From positions 78,586,003-78,650,002 of the forward strand of contig NC_134398.1 of NCBI RefSeq assembly GCF_050003625.1: DNA of 64,000 nt, in the 5' to 3' direction. This stretch comes from Haematobia irritans. Taxonomy: Eukaryota > Arthropoda > Insecta > Diptera > Muscidae. The first letter of the stretch is position 1, and the number at the start of each line of letters is the position of its first letter. Positions 22,012-33,570 of this stretch are shown piece by piece. A program made the translations under genes and the position numbers. The notes below the pieces were generated by a model. That model was not told where the DNA came from. It did no database searches and saw only the letters and a program-made list of their open reading frames with translations.

Positions 22012-23329
22012 TTGACTATGAGCTATAGTCAGATTGACATAAAGCACCCATAGACTTGTACCCCTTAATTTTCTTAAATATGTAACTGCGGTTTATCTCC
22101 CAGACCTATATGTTACCCCACAAATGCTTATGATTACTAATTCTGTAATGGTGGTTTAGGGTATGATATAGTCGGCCCCGCCCGACTTTCTACTTTACTT
22201 ACTTGTTCTTTAATAATTCATTTTAAAGAAAATAAACTTTTTAAATTGTTTTAGCTGCAAAACTCGAACTTAATGCCCTCTTTTATATTTGAAGGTGTCC
22301 GTCAACTCCTCGTGGACTACTTATTAATAAAGAGGAACTAAACTTTTTTTATACATTTTACTGTGTAATTTTTCACTATTTCCTCCTTATTTCATTTTAC
22401 TGTCCCAACTCTAAAAAGAGTATAGTGTCCTTTCGTTATTTTTATGAAGACTCCTGATTTCTTTTAACGAACCAAGAAAAAAATTGTGTCCATAATGCCA
22501 AAATGATAAACAAAACACATGTCCACACATACATAAAATGCTGCTCTCAAGGCAAAAACATATGCTGTTTGTTTTTCAAATGTCTATTCTCTTGGTTCCG
22601 AATGTCCATTTTCTTTATTCAAATTAAATAATATTTAGACTTAAGCATATCAAATTTTTGGCCTAATCATAAAACAGTTTTCCGAAACAACATACAAGCG
22701 GTTTCACAGAAATTGTTCTCTTTTGATTCTTTCGCTGTGTTATTTTGATATCTTTTGTCAACTCTCCCGGTTTCCATCTCTATTTCTTTTTCTATACTCT
22801 CTCTGTCGCTTTGAATAAAATATCACAACATATGTATGTTTAGTGGAAATTTGTAAATTTATATATGTTTGCATTCACACATATGATTCTTATGAAACAT
22901 TCATGCCTCAAACATAATATATTCTAACATATTAACATAAATGTCCCAAACATTTAGTGTTAGTTTAGGAACATTACATGTTTGCACTTAAATATATTGT
23001 GTTTTAAAATTGTGCCCGAAACACATTTTGTTTATATCGGAACATATGAAAAACATATTTTTCTAAGAGTGCAGTCGAACAAGTGGCGAAATATTTTGGG
23101 GTCAGATGAAACAAAAGTAAATTTGTTTAACTCTGACCGAGTCGTACCTGTTGTCCGAAGACCTCCTAATACCTAATACAGAATTGTCGGAGCGAAAAAG
23201 TTTTTCAAATTGTAGAAACTTGATAATGGAAAATAATAGTGTAATAAAACATATGGTTGAAAAAAAAATAAAATTGGTAGAAGATATTTTTTTTCGCTTT
23301 TTAAATTTCTTCATTCAAATTAGCTTCCA

Positions 23330-23489
23330 GGGCACAACTTCTAAAGTAATGCAAAGGATCCAAAAAGGGAGTACTTCCGTCCTATGACAAGCCCATGTAA
23401 AATTCATTGGAGATGATCCAAGTTTGCACTACTTCCGGATCACAGATTTGGGATCCGAACAACTTTTTGAAAGCTCTTTTTTTGCTGGG
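23330..23489. mobile_element. MITE fragment of the CCCAGCAAAAAA family
   Basis: It shares AGTACTTCCGTCCTATGACA and AAGCCCATGT with the copy at 686 and ends TTTTTTTGCTGGG before TA (23490-23491). The left half is missing or too changed to see. Confidence 0.6.
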
Positions 23490-23625
23490 TATATATATAA
23501 TAAACTTTAGATATTTATCACGTTTGCTTTCGAATTTTAATAATTTAAACATAGAAAAAATAAAATAGTTTTTAACTGAATTTCTAAGACTTCAAATATT
23601 GCATTTAAATTTTCCTCGACAAATT

Positions 23626-23640
23626 TGGTGACCCCGACGT
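23626..23640 (+). promoter_or_regulatory. Primer binding site of the Ty3/gypsy element
   Basis: TGGTGACCCCGACGT is complementary to the 3' end of a tRNA, by recall tRNA-Trp, as used by CsRn1/Kabuki-type gypsy elements. It lies 5 bp before the gag start codon. The 5' LTR should end just upstream (CTCGACA), and the AT-rich DNA at 23492-23620, with an AATAAAC at about 23504, may be its remnant, but its left end was not found. Confidence 0.7.
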
Positions 23641-23644
23641 AGCA

Positions 23645-24411
23645 ATGCCGAACGAATCTGGAGATTGTGCTTCCGCGACTCAACTACCATCCCATGCCGT
23701 TAAGATACCAAGATTCTGGAGAGAACACCCATTACTTTGGTTTGCCCAGGTCGAAGCTCAATTTGCCCTATATCAAATTGAAGCTGAACGGACAAAATAC
23801 CACATGCTCATCGCAGAGTTGGACACCGAACTGCTAACCCACGTAAGCGATATCGTTTTAAATCCCCCAAATGATGTATATTCTCAGATAAAAAATCGGC
23901 TGATCGAAAATTTTTCTGTGTCTGAGGAAAATCGCATAAAACGACTTCTTAACAATATGGAGATAGGTCAGAAAAAACCAAGTATATTGTTGCGCGAGAT
24001 GAGGAGTCTATCTGATGGTAGTGCCACTGAAGATTTTTAACGAACCATGTGGATGCAAAGATTACCTTCTCATTCACAAGCGATTTTATCAACTTCTACC
24101 GAATCATTAGACAATCTTGCAAAGATGGCTGATTAAATAGCCGATATATCCACTTCCGGAAGCGTATCAGAAGTCATGCAAGGAAAAGTATATGATTTCA
24201 CATCAATGTGCAAACAAATCGAGACGCTCACATCATCCCTCGAAGAAATACAGAAAAGACCTTCTGGGAAATCTTCAAGGGGACGATCCAGAAGCAAGAA
24301 AAGAGATAGTTCTCAGCACGAAGTATGTTATTATCATCGTCGTTTTGGCAACCACGCCAAGAAATGCCGCAAACCTTGCTCATTCAAACCTTCACACTCG
24401 GAAAACAATTA
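23645..24411 (+). pseudogene. gag: Ty3/gypsy gag, broken by stops
   Basis: The frame starts at 23645 and has the retrotransposon capsid signature RFWREHPLLWFAQVEAQF, then PSILLREMRSLSDG; it meets a stop at 24038, continues with MWMQRLPSHSQAIL, meets another stop near 24134, and ends with the zinc knuckle CYYHRRFGNHAKKC and RKPC. This CHHCC spacing differs from the usual CCHC knuckle and fits the CsRn1-like lineage. Two in-frame stops make it non-functional. The inverted copy at 30613-31388 lacks the second stop. Confidence 0.9.
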
Positions 24412-24720
24412 AACCGGTCACTGGAGGCGACCAGTGACCGGATTTCACCAACTAATCGCCTGTTTATATACGATAAGACAATAAAAATACATTTTTTAAT
24501 CAACACAGGGGCAAATATTTCTGTTATTCCGGGTAATGGAAACTGTCAACCACAAAAATATTCACTCTTCGCCGCAAATGGAACACCTATTAAGACTAAT
24601 GGAAACGTCATTATATCCCCCAGTCTAGGACTCCGCCGCGCCTTCCAGTGGAATTTCATTCGTCAGACGTATCGCACCCTATTATCGGTGCAGATTTTTT
24701 AAAACATTACGGTCTATTAG
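24412..24720 (+). pseudogene. Ty3/gypsy protease domain, active site lost
   Basis: In the frame overlapping the gag end, FLINTGANISVIP corresponds to the retropepsin motif L-(V/I)-D-T-G-A, but the catalytic aspartate is asparagine (NTGA). A Pro/Arg-rich linker and then HPIIGADFLKHYGLLEI follow. Both copies in the window carry the same Asn, so the loss predates their separation. The domain is then cut by R1c at about 24728. Confidence 0.85.
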
Positions 24721-24727
24721 AAATAAC

Positions 24728-26393
24728 AAATATATACGGCCGTAAGTTCGGCCAGGCCGAATCTTATGTACCCCCCACCATGGATTGCGTAGAAACTTAT
24801 ACGAAAGAATGTCATCCACAATCGAATTACTTGGGTTCTGGTATCTTAAAACTTCTTAACATCGTTTTCTATATTGTGAGTTAGTCCATACGTGGTATAT
24901 AATAGACAAAAAAGTTATGTATAGATAAGGCTACAAATAATTACGAATCGATATGGACATTTTGCACGATACGTAGAGAGCCAGAATTGAAATATGGGGG
25001 TCGCTTATGTGGGGGCTATATACAATTACGAACTTGATATGGACCAATTTTTGTGTGATTGGGGATCGATTTATCTGAGGGCTATATATAACTATAGACC
25101 GATATGGACCTAGTTAGGCATGGTTGTTAACAGCCATATACTAGCACAATGTACCAAATTTCAACTGACTCGGATGAAATTTGCTCCTCCAAGAGGCTCC
25201 AAAACCAAATCTAGGGATCGGTATTTATGGGGGCTATATATGATTATGGACTGATATGGACCACTTTTGGGATGGTGGTTAAATATCATATACTACCACC
25301 ACGTACCAAATTTCAACCAGATCGGATGAATTTTGCTTCTCCATAAGGCACCGGAGGTCAAATCTGGGGATCGGTTTATATGGGAGCTATATATAATTAT
25401 GGACTGATATGAGCCAATTCCTGCATGGTTGTTGGATACAATATACTAACATCACGTACCAAATTTCAACCGAATCGGTGGTCAAGGGGCTCCGGAGGTC
25501 AAATCTGGGGATCGGTTTATATGGGGCCTATATATAATTATGGACCGATTTCGACCAATTTTTGCATGGGTGTTTGAGGCCACATATTAACACCACGTAC
25601 CAAATTTGAACTGAATCAGATGAATTTTGGTCTTCCAAGAGGCTCCGGAGGTCAAATCTGTTGATCGGTTTATATGGCGGCTATATATAATTATAGACCG
25701 ATGTTGAGGTACTGTCGGCAGAACTTACACCATGTACCAAATTTCAGCCGGATCGGATGAAATTTGCTTTTCTTAGAGGCTCCGTAAGCCAGATCGGTTT
25801 ATATGGGGGCTATATATAATTATGGACCGATGTGGACCAATTCTGCATGGTGTTTAGAGACCATATACTAACACCATGTACAAAATTTTAGCCGGTTCGG
25901 ATGAAATTTGCTTCTCTTAGAGGCTCCGCAAGCCAAATCTGGGGATCGGTTTATATGGTGGCTATATATAATTATGAACCGATGTGGACCAATTTTTGCA
26001 TGGTTGTTAGGGACCATATACTAACATCTTGTACCAAATTTCAGCCGGATCGGATGAAATTTGCTTCTCTTAGAGGATTCGCAAGCCAAATTTGGGGGTC
26101 CGTTTATATGGGGGCTATACGTAAAAGTGAACCGATATGGCCCATTTGCAATACCGTCCGACCTACATCAATAACAACTAATTGTGCCAAGTTTCAAGTC
26201 AATAGCTTGTTCCGTTCGGAAGTTAGCGTGATTTCAACAGACGGACGGACGGACGAACATGCTCAGATCGACTCAGAATTTCACCACGACCCAGAATATG
26301 TATACTTTTTGGGGTCTTAGAGCAATATTTCGATGTGTTACAAACGGAATGACAAAGTTAATATACCCCCCATCCTATGGTGGAGAGTATAAA
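24728..26393 (-). mobile_element. Helentron/DINE-like repeat R1, copy c, in the gypsy element
   Basis: It has the 3' hairpin GTTCGGCCAGGCCGAA near its left end and the 5' end GGAGAGTATAA at the right, with GACGGACGGACGGACG near 26241. The tandem core lies between. One unit carries an odd 18-bp patch, GAGGTACTGTCGGCAGAA, at about 25706-25723 in place of about 32 bp of normal unit; the same string is in the gypsy integrase near 31396. The inverted gypsy copy has R1 (29118-30300) at the same site, so this insertion predates the inversion. Confidence 0.7.
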
Positions 26394-27960
26394 AACTGTG
26401 TTAAATAACTCCAAATATCACGAATTACTGGCTAGATTCCCCGACATCACAAACGCATCCAGACGTAATAAAATTGTAAAACATAATGTCCAACATGTTA
26501 TAATGACAACAGGCTCTCCAGTATCAACAAAACCCCGTCGCCTTCCACCAGATAAATTTGCCATAGCAAAGCGAGAATTCCAGTTCATGGTTGACCAAGG
26601 ACTGTGTAAACCATCAAAAAGCTGTTGGGCAAGTCCTTTACATATGGTTCCTAAACAAATGGTGAGTGGAGACCATGCTGAGACAATCGACTTCTTAACG
26701 CGCAAACGGTTAAGGATAAATACCCACGACCTCATATTCATGATTTTTCTCATGGCCTCAAAGGGAAGTCAATATTCTCAACAATTGATTTGGTACGAGC
26801 CTACAACCAAATACGTGTCTCGCCTGAAGACGTTCCGAAGACCGCGATTACGATTCCATTTGGACTCTTCGAGTTCAACTTCATGACATTCGGATTATGT
26901 AATGCCGGGCAAACTTTTCAACGCTTCATGCATGAAGTATTAAACGGTCCAGAATTTTGTTTCTCATATTTAGACGACATCTTGATTGCCTCCGCAAACG
27001 AGCAAGAACATTTACTACACTTGGAAAATTTGTTCACCAGGCTACAACAATATGGTGTAATTGTAAACGTCGCTAAATTCAATTTCGGTAAAAGTTCTGT
27101 AACATTCCTAGGACACCTTGTGAAGGAGGCAGGTATCAGACCACTCCCCGAAAAAGTTTCTGCCATTGTGAACTACCCTCTACCAACAACAGTTAAGGAG
27201 CTTCGACGCTTCGTAGCAATGACAAACTTCTATAGAAGGTTTCTTCCAGGAGCAGCTGCCACCCAACTACCACTCACTAGCTTCCAAAAAGGAAACAAGA
27301 AAAATGACAAAACCAAGATTGTTTGGACCGATGAGTCGAAAGCTGCCTTTGAGAAATGCAAGTCCGGCATTACAAATGCAACAATTTTGTCACATCCTAG
27401 TGAAAACTTGCCAATATTTGTGATGGTAGATGCATCTGATGTCGTGCTAGGTGGTGTTTCACAACAAAGAACAACAGAAGGTTGGAAACCTCTTAGTTTT
27501 TATTAAAAAAAACTTTCAGACACACAGAAGAAGTATAGCACGTATGATCGCGAACTCCTTTCAGCTTATTCTGTCGTAAAATACTACCGTCATATGCTCG
27601 AAGAACGGCAGTTTATTATATTTACGGACCACAAGCCCTTTACATTTGCATTCAAACAAAATCTAGACAAAGCAACTCCTCGCCAATTTCACCATTTGGA
27701 CTATCTTGCTCAATTTTCTACAGATTTCAGACACATTAGTGGTCTCGAAAACATTGTAGCTGATGCTTTGTCAAGAATATCAACAATTTCAAATTTCGAC
27801 TACAATCAAATTTCCGATTCGCAAAAATCCGACATGGAATTAAAAGGTTTACTCGAAAACCACAATTCTCATTCCTTAACATTAAAGATTGTTCAAATTT
27901 CCCCCGATAACCCTCCACTTCATTGTGACATTTCTACAGAAATTGCACGACCTTACATAC
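26394..27960 (+). pseudogene. pol: Ty3/gypsy reverse transcriptase and RNase H, broken
   Basis: After R1c, pol resumes with KYHELLARFPDIT, then PRRLPPDKFAIAKREFQFM and SWASPLHMVPKQ, is shifted out of frame from about 26660 to 26790, and continues with [20 protein letters not shown] and [10 protein letters not shown] (the polymerase Asp pair). RNase H begins [12 protein letters not shown]; a TAA stop at about 27504-27506 replaces a sense codon and [11 protein letters not shown] follows. The segment between protease and RT is missing. The defects rule out activity. Confidence 0.9.
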
Positions 27961-28395
27961 CAACAAATCTAGGGAAACTTGTTGTTGAAAAATATCACAA
28001 CTTGTCTCACAGTGGAGCCAGCGCTACTACGAAGCTCATACAAAAAAGATTTGTGTGGCCAAATCTAAAGAAGGATATAACGGTATGGACCCAACATTGT
28101 ATCATGTGTCAGAAATCTAAAGTCCATCGGCATACTCAGAGCAAAATCGGCATATATCCCGCAACAATCGAACGTCTCAATCACGTTTATATCGATATCG
28201 TTGGCCCACTGCCGTTTTGCAAAAGTTACATCTATTTGCTCACTTGTATCGACCGTTTTACACATTGGCCCGAAGCCATTCCAATTCAAAGTATTACAGC
28301 GTCAACGGAAGCCGAAACCTTTGATAGTGGGTGGATATCAAAATTTGGAGTTCCATCAAAAATATCCACAGATCAAGGTTGTCAATTTGTTGGTA
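27961..28395 (+). pseudogene. Ty3/gypsy integrase, N-terminal and core part
   Basis: The HHCC zinc finger is visible ([10 protein letters not shown], then CIMCQKSK), followed by [14 protein letters not shown] with the first catalytic Asp and [10 protein letters not shown] with the second. The sequence then runs into an inverted copy at 28396 before the catalytic Glu. The C-terminal part reappears on the same strand at 31396. Confidence 0.9.
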
Positions 28396-28927
28396 TGTAA
28401 GGTCGTGCAATTTCTGTAGAAATGTCACAATGAAGTGGAGGGTTATCGGGGGAAATTTGAACAATCCTTAATGTTAAGGAATGAGAATTGTGGTTTTCGA
28501 GTATACCTTTTAATTCCATGTCGGATTTTTGCGAATCGGAAATTTGATTGTAGTCGAAATTTGAAATTGTTGATATTCTTGACAAAGCATCAGCTACAAT
28601 GTTTTCGAGACCACTAATGTGTCTGAAATCTGTAGAAAATTGAGCAAGATAGTCCAAATGGCGAAATTGGCGAGGAGTTGCTTTGTCTAGATTTTGTTTG
28701 AATGCAAATGTTAAGGGCTTGTGGTCCCTAAATATAATAAACTGCCGTTCTTCGAGCATATGACGGTAGTATTTTACGACAGAATAAGCTGAAAGGAGTT
28801 CGCGATCATACGTGCTATACTTCTTCTGTGTGTCTGAAAGTTTTTTTTAATAAAAACTAAGAGGTTTCCAACCCTCTGTTGTTCTTTGTTGTGAAACACC
28901 ACCTAGCACGACATCAGATGCATCTAC
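28396..28927 (-). pseudogene. RNase H and integrase start, inverted gypsy copy
   Basis: The frame 28759-28382 matches 27594-27971 with few changes (FRDHKPLTFAF here, [11 protein letters not shown] there). The RNase H stop (TTATTAAAAAAA on the coding strand) is shared by both copies, so it was present before duplication. The gene is cut at the left by the inversion junction and at the right by a hAT end. Confidence 0.85.
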
Positions 28928-29116
28928 TAGAGGTCTGCACAATTCCATTTGTAAATGCAGAGTACACGTGTACTTGCTACATGAGTATATCTATTTGAGA
29001 GAGTCGCAAAACAATTGGTACACATTTTGATAAACACCAAAAGCCACGAGTAACTTCTTGTTGCTACTCTGATGTCTTCACTACCAACAAACACATATTC
29101 CTCTTTCTCTCCGAAC
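28928..29116 (-). mobile_element. hAT H1 end in the inverted RNase H
   Basis: This 189-bp piece starts TAGAGGTCTGCACAATTCC and matches the right 190 bp of H1 (34235-34422) on the opposite strand. On the coding strand it is followed by GTAGATGC of RNase H. Its other end abuts a truncated R1 unit (CCGGTTCGG), so a deletion removed the rest of H1, the RT and part of R1d. Confidence 0.75.
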
Positions 29117-29117
29117 C

Positions 29118-30300
29118 GGCTAAAATTTGGTACATGGTGTTAGTATATGGTCTCTAAACACCATGCAGAATTGGTCCACATCGGTCCATAATTATATATA
29201 GCCCCCATATAAACCGATCTGGCTTACGGAGCCTCTAAGAAAAGCAAATTTCATCCGATCCGGCTGAAATTTGGTACATGGTGTAAGTATATGGTATCTA
29301 ATGACCAAGCAAAAATTGGTCAACATCGGTCTATAATTATATATAGCCGCCATATAAACCGATCAACAGATTTGACCTCCGGAGCCTCTTGGAAGACCAA
29401 AATTCATCTGATTCAGTTCAAATTTGGTACGTGGTGTTAATATGTGGCCTCAAACACCCAAGCAAAAATTGGTCGAAATCGGTCCATAATTATATATAGG
29501 CCCCATAAACCGATCCCCAGATTTGACCTCCGGAGCCCCTTGACCACCGATTCGGTTGAAATTTGGTACGTGATGTTAGTATATTGTATCCAACAACCAT
29601 GCAGGAATTGGCTCATATCAGTCCATAATTATATATAGCTCCCATATAAACCGATCCCCAGATTTGACCTCCGGTGCCTTATGGAGAAGCAAAATTCATC
29701 CGATCTGGTTGAAATTTGGTACGTGGTGGTAGTATATGATATTTAACCACCATCCCAAAAGTGGTCCATATCAGTCCATAATCATATATAGCCCCCATAA
29801 ATACCGATCCCTAGATTTGGTTTTGGAGCCTCTTGGAGGAGCAAATTTCATCCGAGTCAGTTGAAATTTGGTACATTGTGCTAGTATATGGCTGTTAACA
29901 ACCATGCCTAACTAGGTCCATATCGGTCTATAGTTATATATAGCCCTCAGATAAATCGATCCCCAATCACACAAAAATTGGTCCATATCAAGTTCGTAAT
30001 TGTATATAGCCCCCACATAAGCGACCCCCATATTTCAATTCTGGCTCTCTACGTATCGTGCAAAATGTCCATATCGATTCGTAATTATTTGTAGCCTTAT
30101 CTATACATAACTTTTTTGTCTATTATATACCACGTATGGACTAACTCACAATATAGAAAACGATGTTAAGAAGTTTTAAGATACCAGAACCCAAGTAATT
30201 CGATTGTGGATGACATTCTTTCGTATAAGTTTCTACGCAATCCATGGTGGGGGGTACATAAGATTCGGCCTGGCCGAACTTACGGCCGTATATATTTGTT
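29118..30300 (+). mobile_element. Repeat R1, copy d (5' truncated)
   Basis: It is the inverted-arm counterpart of R1c at the same gypsy position, ending GGCCTGGCCGAACTTACG and TATATTTGTT. The 5' end with the (GTCY)n core is deleted. A normal unit here replaces the 18-bp patch seen in R1c, which shows that the patch arose after or during the duplication. Confidence 0.7.
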
Positions 30301-30322
30301 ATTTCTAATAGACCGTAATGTT

Positions 30323-31388
30323 TTAAAAAATCTGCACCGATAATAGGGTGCGATACGTCTGACGAATGAAATTCCACTGGAAGGCGCGGCGGAGTCCTAG
30401 ACTGGGGGATATAATGACGTTTCCATTAGTCTTAATAGGTGTTCCATTTGCGGCGAAGAGTGAATATTTTTGTGGTTGACAGTTTCCATTACCCGGAATA
30501 ACAGAAATATTTGCCCCTGTGTTGATTAAAAAATGTATTTTTATTGTCTTATCGTATATAAACAGGCGATTAGTTGGTGAAATCCGGTCACTGGTCGCCT
30601 CCAGTGACCGGTTTAATTGTTTTCCGAGTGTGAAGGTTTGAATGAGCAAGGTTTGCGGCATTTCTTGGCGTGGTTGCCAAAACGACGATGATAATAACAT
30701 ACTTCGTGCTGAGAACTATCTCTTTTCTTGCTTCTGGATCGTCCCCTTGAAGATTTCCCAGAAGGTCTTTTCTGTATTTCTTCGAGGGATGATGTGAGCG
30801 TCTCGATTTGTTTGCACATTGATGTGAAATCAAATACTTTTCCTTGCATGACTTCTGATACGCTTCCGGAAGTGGATATATCGGCTATTTTATCAGCCAT
30901 CTTTGCAAGATTGTCTAATGATTCGGTGGAAGTTGATAAAATCGCCTGTGAATGAGAAGGTAATCTTTGCATCCACATGGTTCGTTAAAAATCTTCAGTG
31001 GCACTATCATCAGATAGACACCTCATCTCGCGCAGCAATATACTTGGTTTTTTCTGACCTATCTCCATATTGTTAAGAAGTCGTTTTATGTGATTTTCCT
31101 CAGACACAGAAAAATTTTCGATCAGCCGATTTTTTATCTGAGAATATACATCATTTGGCGGATTTAAAACGATATCGCTTACGTGGATTAGCAGTTCGGT
31201 GTCCAACTCTGCCATGAGCATGTGGTATTTTGTCCGTTCAGCTTCAATTTGATATAGGGCAAATTGAGCTTCGACCTGGGCAAACCAAAGTAATGGGTGT
31301 TCTCTCCAAAATCTTGGTATCTTAACGGCATGGGATGGTAGTTGAGTCGCGAAGCACAATCTCCAGATTCGTTCGGCATTGCTAAGTC
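30323..31388 (-). pseudogene. gag: gag and protease, inverted gypsy copy
   Basis: Frames 31359-30985 and 30978-30613 cover gag with only the first internal stop, ending in CYYHRRFGNHAKKC. The frame 30700-30323 covers the protease with the same FLINTGANISVIP. A few residues differ from the plus copy (LIHVSD against LTHVSD). A small shift near the gag start separates the initiating ATG from the rest. Confidence 0.88.
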
Positions 31389-31395
31389 GGGGTCA

Positions 31396-32366
<971 letters not shown>

Positions 32367-32500
32367 ACAAGTATAGATAGCACTAAGTTCGGCCGGGCCG
32401 AATCTTAAATACCCACCACCATGAACCAAATATTAGGGTTTCCTTTGAAATTTCAGGAGGGCTTGAGGACTTGAGGACACTTCCCGAAGATAAAGGCCGT
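32367..32500 (-). mobile_element. Repeat R4, copy b (3' end only)
   Basis: ACAAGTATAGATAGCAC, then the hairpin TTCGGCCGGGCCGAA and the CCCACCACCATGAACC and TTTGAAATTTCAGG blocks match 5165-5290. The rest is absent. Confidence 0.7.
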
Positions 32501-32504
32501 ATTC

Positions 32505-32556
32505 AGGGGGGGGGGGGATGAGGGGGATCAAACCACCCCCCACCCCCCCCCCGAAA
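32505..32556. repeat. G-run and C-run inverted tract
   Basis: A run of G with GATGAGGGGG is followed within a few bases by ACCACCCCCCACCCC and more C, forming an imperfect hairpin. Similar G/C runs are found inside the ends of hAT H4 (42770, 43440), so it may be a hAT end, but no partner terminus was identified. Confidence 0.4.
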
Positions 32557-32898
32557 TGAATGAATATTTTTATATAAATAAATATATATTTTTAGCTGCA
32601 TAGAAAAATTTTATCGAAGATGTTGAAGAAAAGCTTTTTTTTTTTTAAATACGCTTACCTATAAAACTTGTATAAATCATAGAATACTAGTTGAAAAGTC
32701 CGTCAAACGACGGTCGAAAAAAAAACAAATTATTTTTGTTCTCGCACCACAAATTTCATTTTTGGAAAACGTATTTCTGCTTTTTATGTGTGTTTGTTGT
32801 TCTTTTTGTGAACATGACTCGCTTTGTTTGGCCATTGCAACAACAACGAAACAGCCAAACACACATGTGTAAATGAAATGGCGCAAAACCTGCGAAAA

Positions 32899-32988
32899 GA
32901 ACCTGCCTAATTCAGCGATGGAAGCAATAAAGAGATATTTCCAAACGTGCATATTCTTTTAAAAATTTTGGTCACTTTGCCAGTTATT
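32899..32988 (+). pseudogene. hAT transposase fragment, duplicate copy
   Basis: It encodes, after a stop, FSDGSNKEIFPNVHILLK and then ILVTLPVI, the stretch leading into the hAT dimerisation domain. It is then cut by a copy of H3 (CAGGGATGG at 32989). The same 90 bp recur at 34579-34669 with the same downstream H3 sequence, so this is a tandem duplication with a step of about 1680 bp. Confidence 0.7.
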
Positions 32989-33570
32989 CAGGGATGGCAA
33001 ATACAATTTTTAAGAAAGTACAAAAAAGGTATTTTTTGAGCGGAAATTTCAACAAAGATTTCACTGGAAGATTATTGTCAAGAGTAGAGGTCTGCATCGA
33101 ATAACTTTTCACTACATGTATGCAATTCGCTGTCGAATATAGTACATACACTGTCTTTCTCTCAGAGCGCAAATAGTGAAGTGAAGAGAACACTTGCTTG
33201 TCAAATACCACCAAGTACTTATCTGAAACAATATGTGTTCCGAAAAATAGGTACAATAAAAATGTAAGTACTTGAGAAAAAGTACAACATGGATTCTCTT
33301 CACTTCACGTGGTACCACAAGTATTTCTCAGTTATGTGCGAAGCAAAACTTTCAATTATTATTAATCATAGATATGTATGTATGTCATAAATTTCATATA
33401 TTTATGTATGTCACACACTTACCTTAACGTTTGCCGTTCTTTATATCAATCCGAAAACATATATTATGGAGAGTAACAGTTTTCTTGTATTTCTGAAACT
33501 GCACGTGGTACATGGAGTACTCTATGAAGTTTTGTTATCGCAACATACTCGACGTGATCACTCTGAGTAC

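Larger units (their letters stand above)
18232..22206 (+). mobile_element. Helentron/DINE-like repeat R2, inside T copy 2
   Basis: The 5' hairpin is TATACCCTAAACCAC, ATA loop, GTGGTTTGGGTATA; then the mini-me core (GATCGACTCAGAATCACCTC) and GTCCGTCCGTCTGTCC at about 18371. Tandem units follow with GTTCAGAT at 18651, 18804, 18957 and 19110, exactly 153 bp apart. The 3' end is GTCGGCCCCGCCCGAC and then ACTTACTTGT at 22206. T copy 1 sits in its middle (19357-21130) and a TGTTGCC MITE at 21337-22011. The uninterrupted T copy 1 gives the empty site at a T run, again with no target duplication. Confidence 0.7.
17306..23071 (-). mobile_element. T transposon, copy 2 (outer), inside the Tc1 gene
   Basis: Left end CACCCTCAAAAAAAA, right end TTTTTCTAAGAGTG, flanked on both sides by CA (17304-17305 and 23072-23073). 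Its own sequence is 17306-18231 (A part) plus 22207-23071 (B part), interrupted by R2. These parts match copy 1 (19357-21130) reverse-complemented. The A part contains the divergent tRNA-like pair. Removing 17306-23071 with one CA restores the Tc1 frame, strong evidence for a real insertion. No transposase is encoded. Confidence 0.85.
15418..23176 (+). pseudogene. Tc1-like transposase split by nested insertions
   Basis: Three collinear pieces belong to one gene: 15418-15468 (start MGRGKHCTDERREAIK), about 16959-17305 (helix-turn-helix DNA-binding part, NEGKSYSEIAKIFKCSKK through LEFAREHVNW) and 23072-23176 (NKWRNIL, then SDETKVNLF with the first catalytic Asp, then RRPPNT). Taking out R3a and the T stack leaves the frame continuous at both joints. 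The gene breaks down after RRPPNT and the rest of the DDE domain is not found. Upstream, related GTGTG(A/C)AAT(G/A)AAATAGAGTCA motifs at about 15070 and 15263 look like the repeated transposase sites of IR/DR-type Tc1 elements. Confidence 0.85.
28396..31395 (-). repeat. 3-kb inverted copy of the gypsy element inside its integrase
   Basis: On the minus strand this stretch reads PBS (GGTGACCCCGACTTAG near 31383-31398), gag, protease, R1d, a hAT end, then RNase H and the start of integrase, ending at ACATACCAACAAAT. It is nearly identical to the plus-strand copy at 23626-27970, but most of the RT is missing. The two arms face each other across TTGTCAATTTGTTGG. Left and right of it lie plus-strand integrase sequences that belong together, so it behaves like an inverted insertion. 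Confidence 0.85.
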
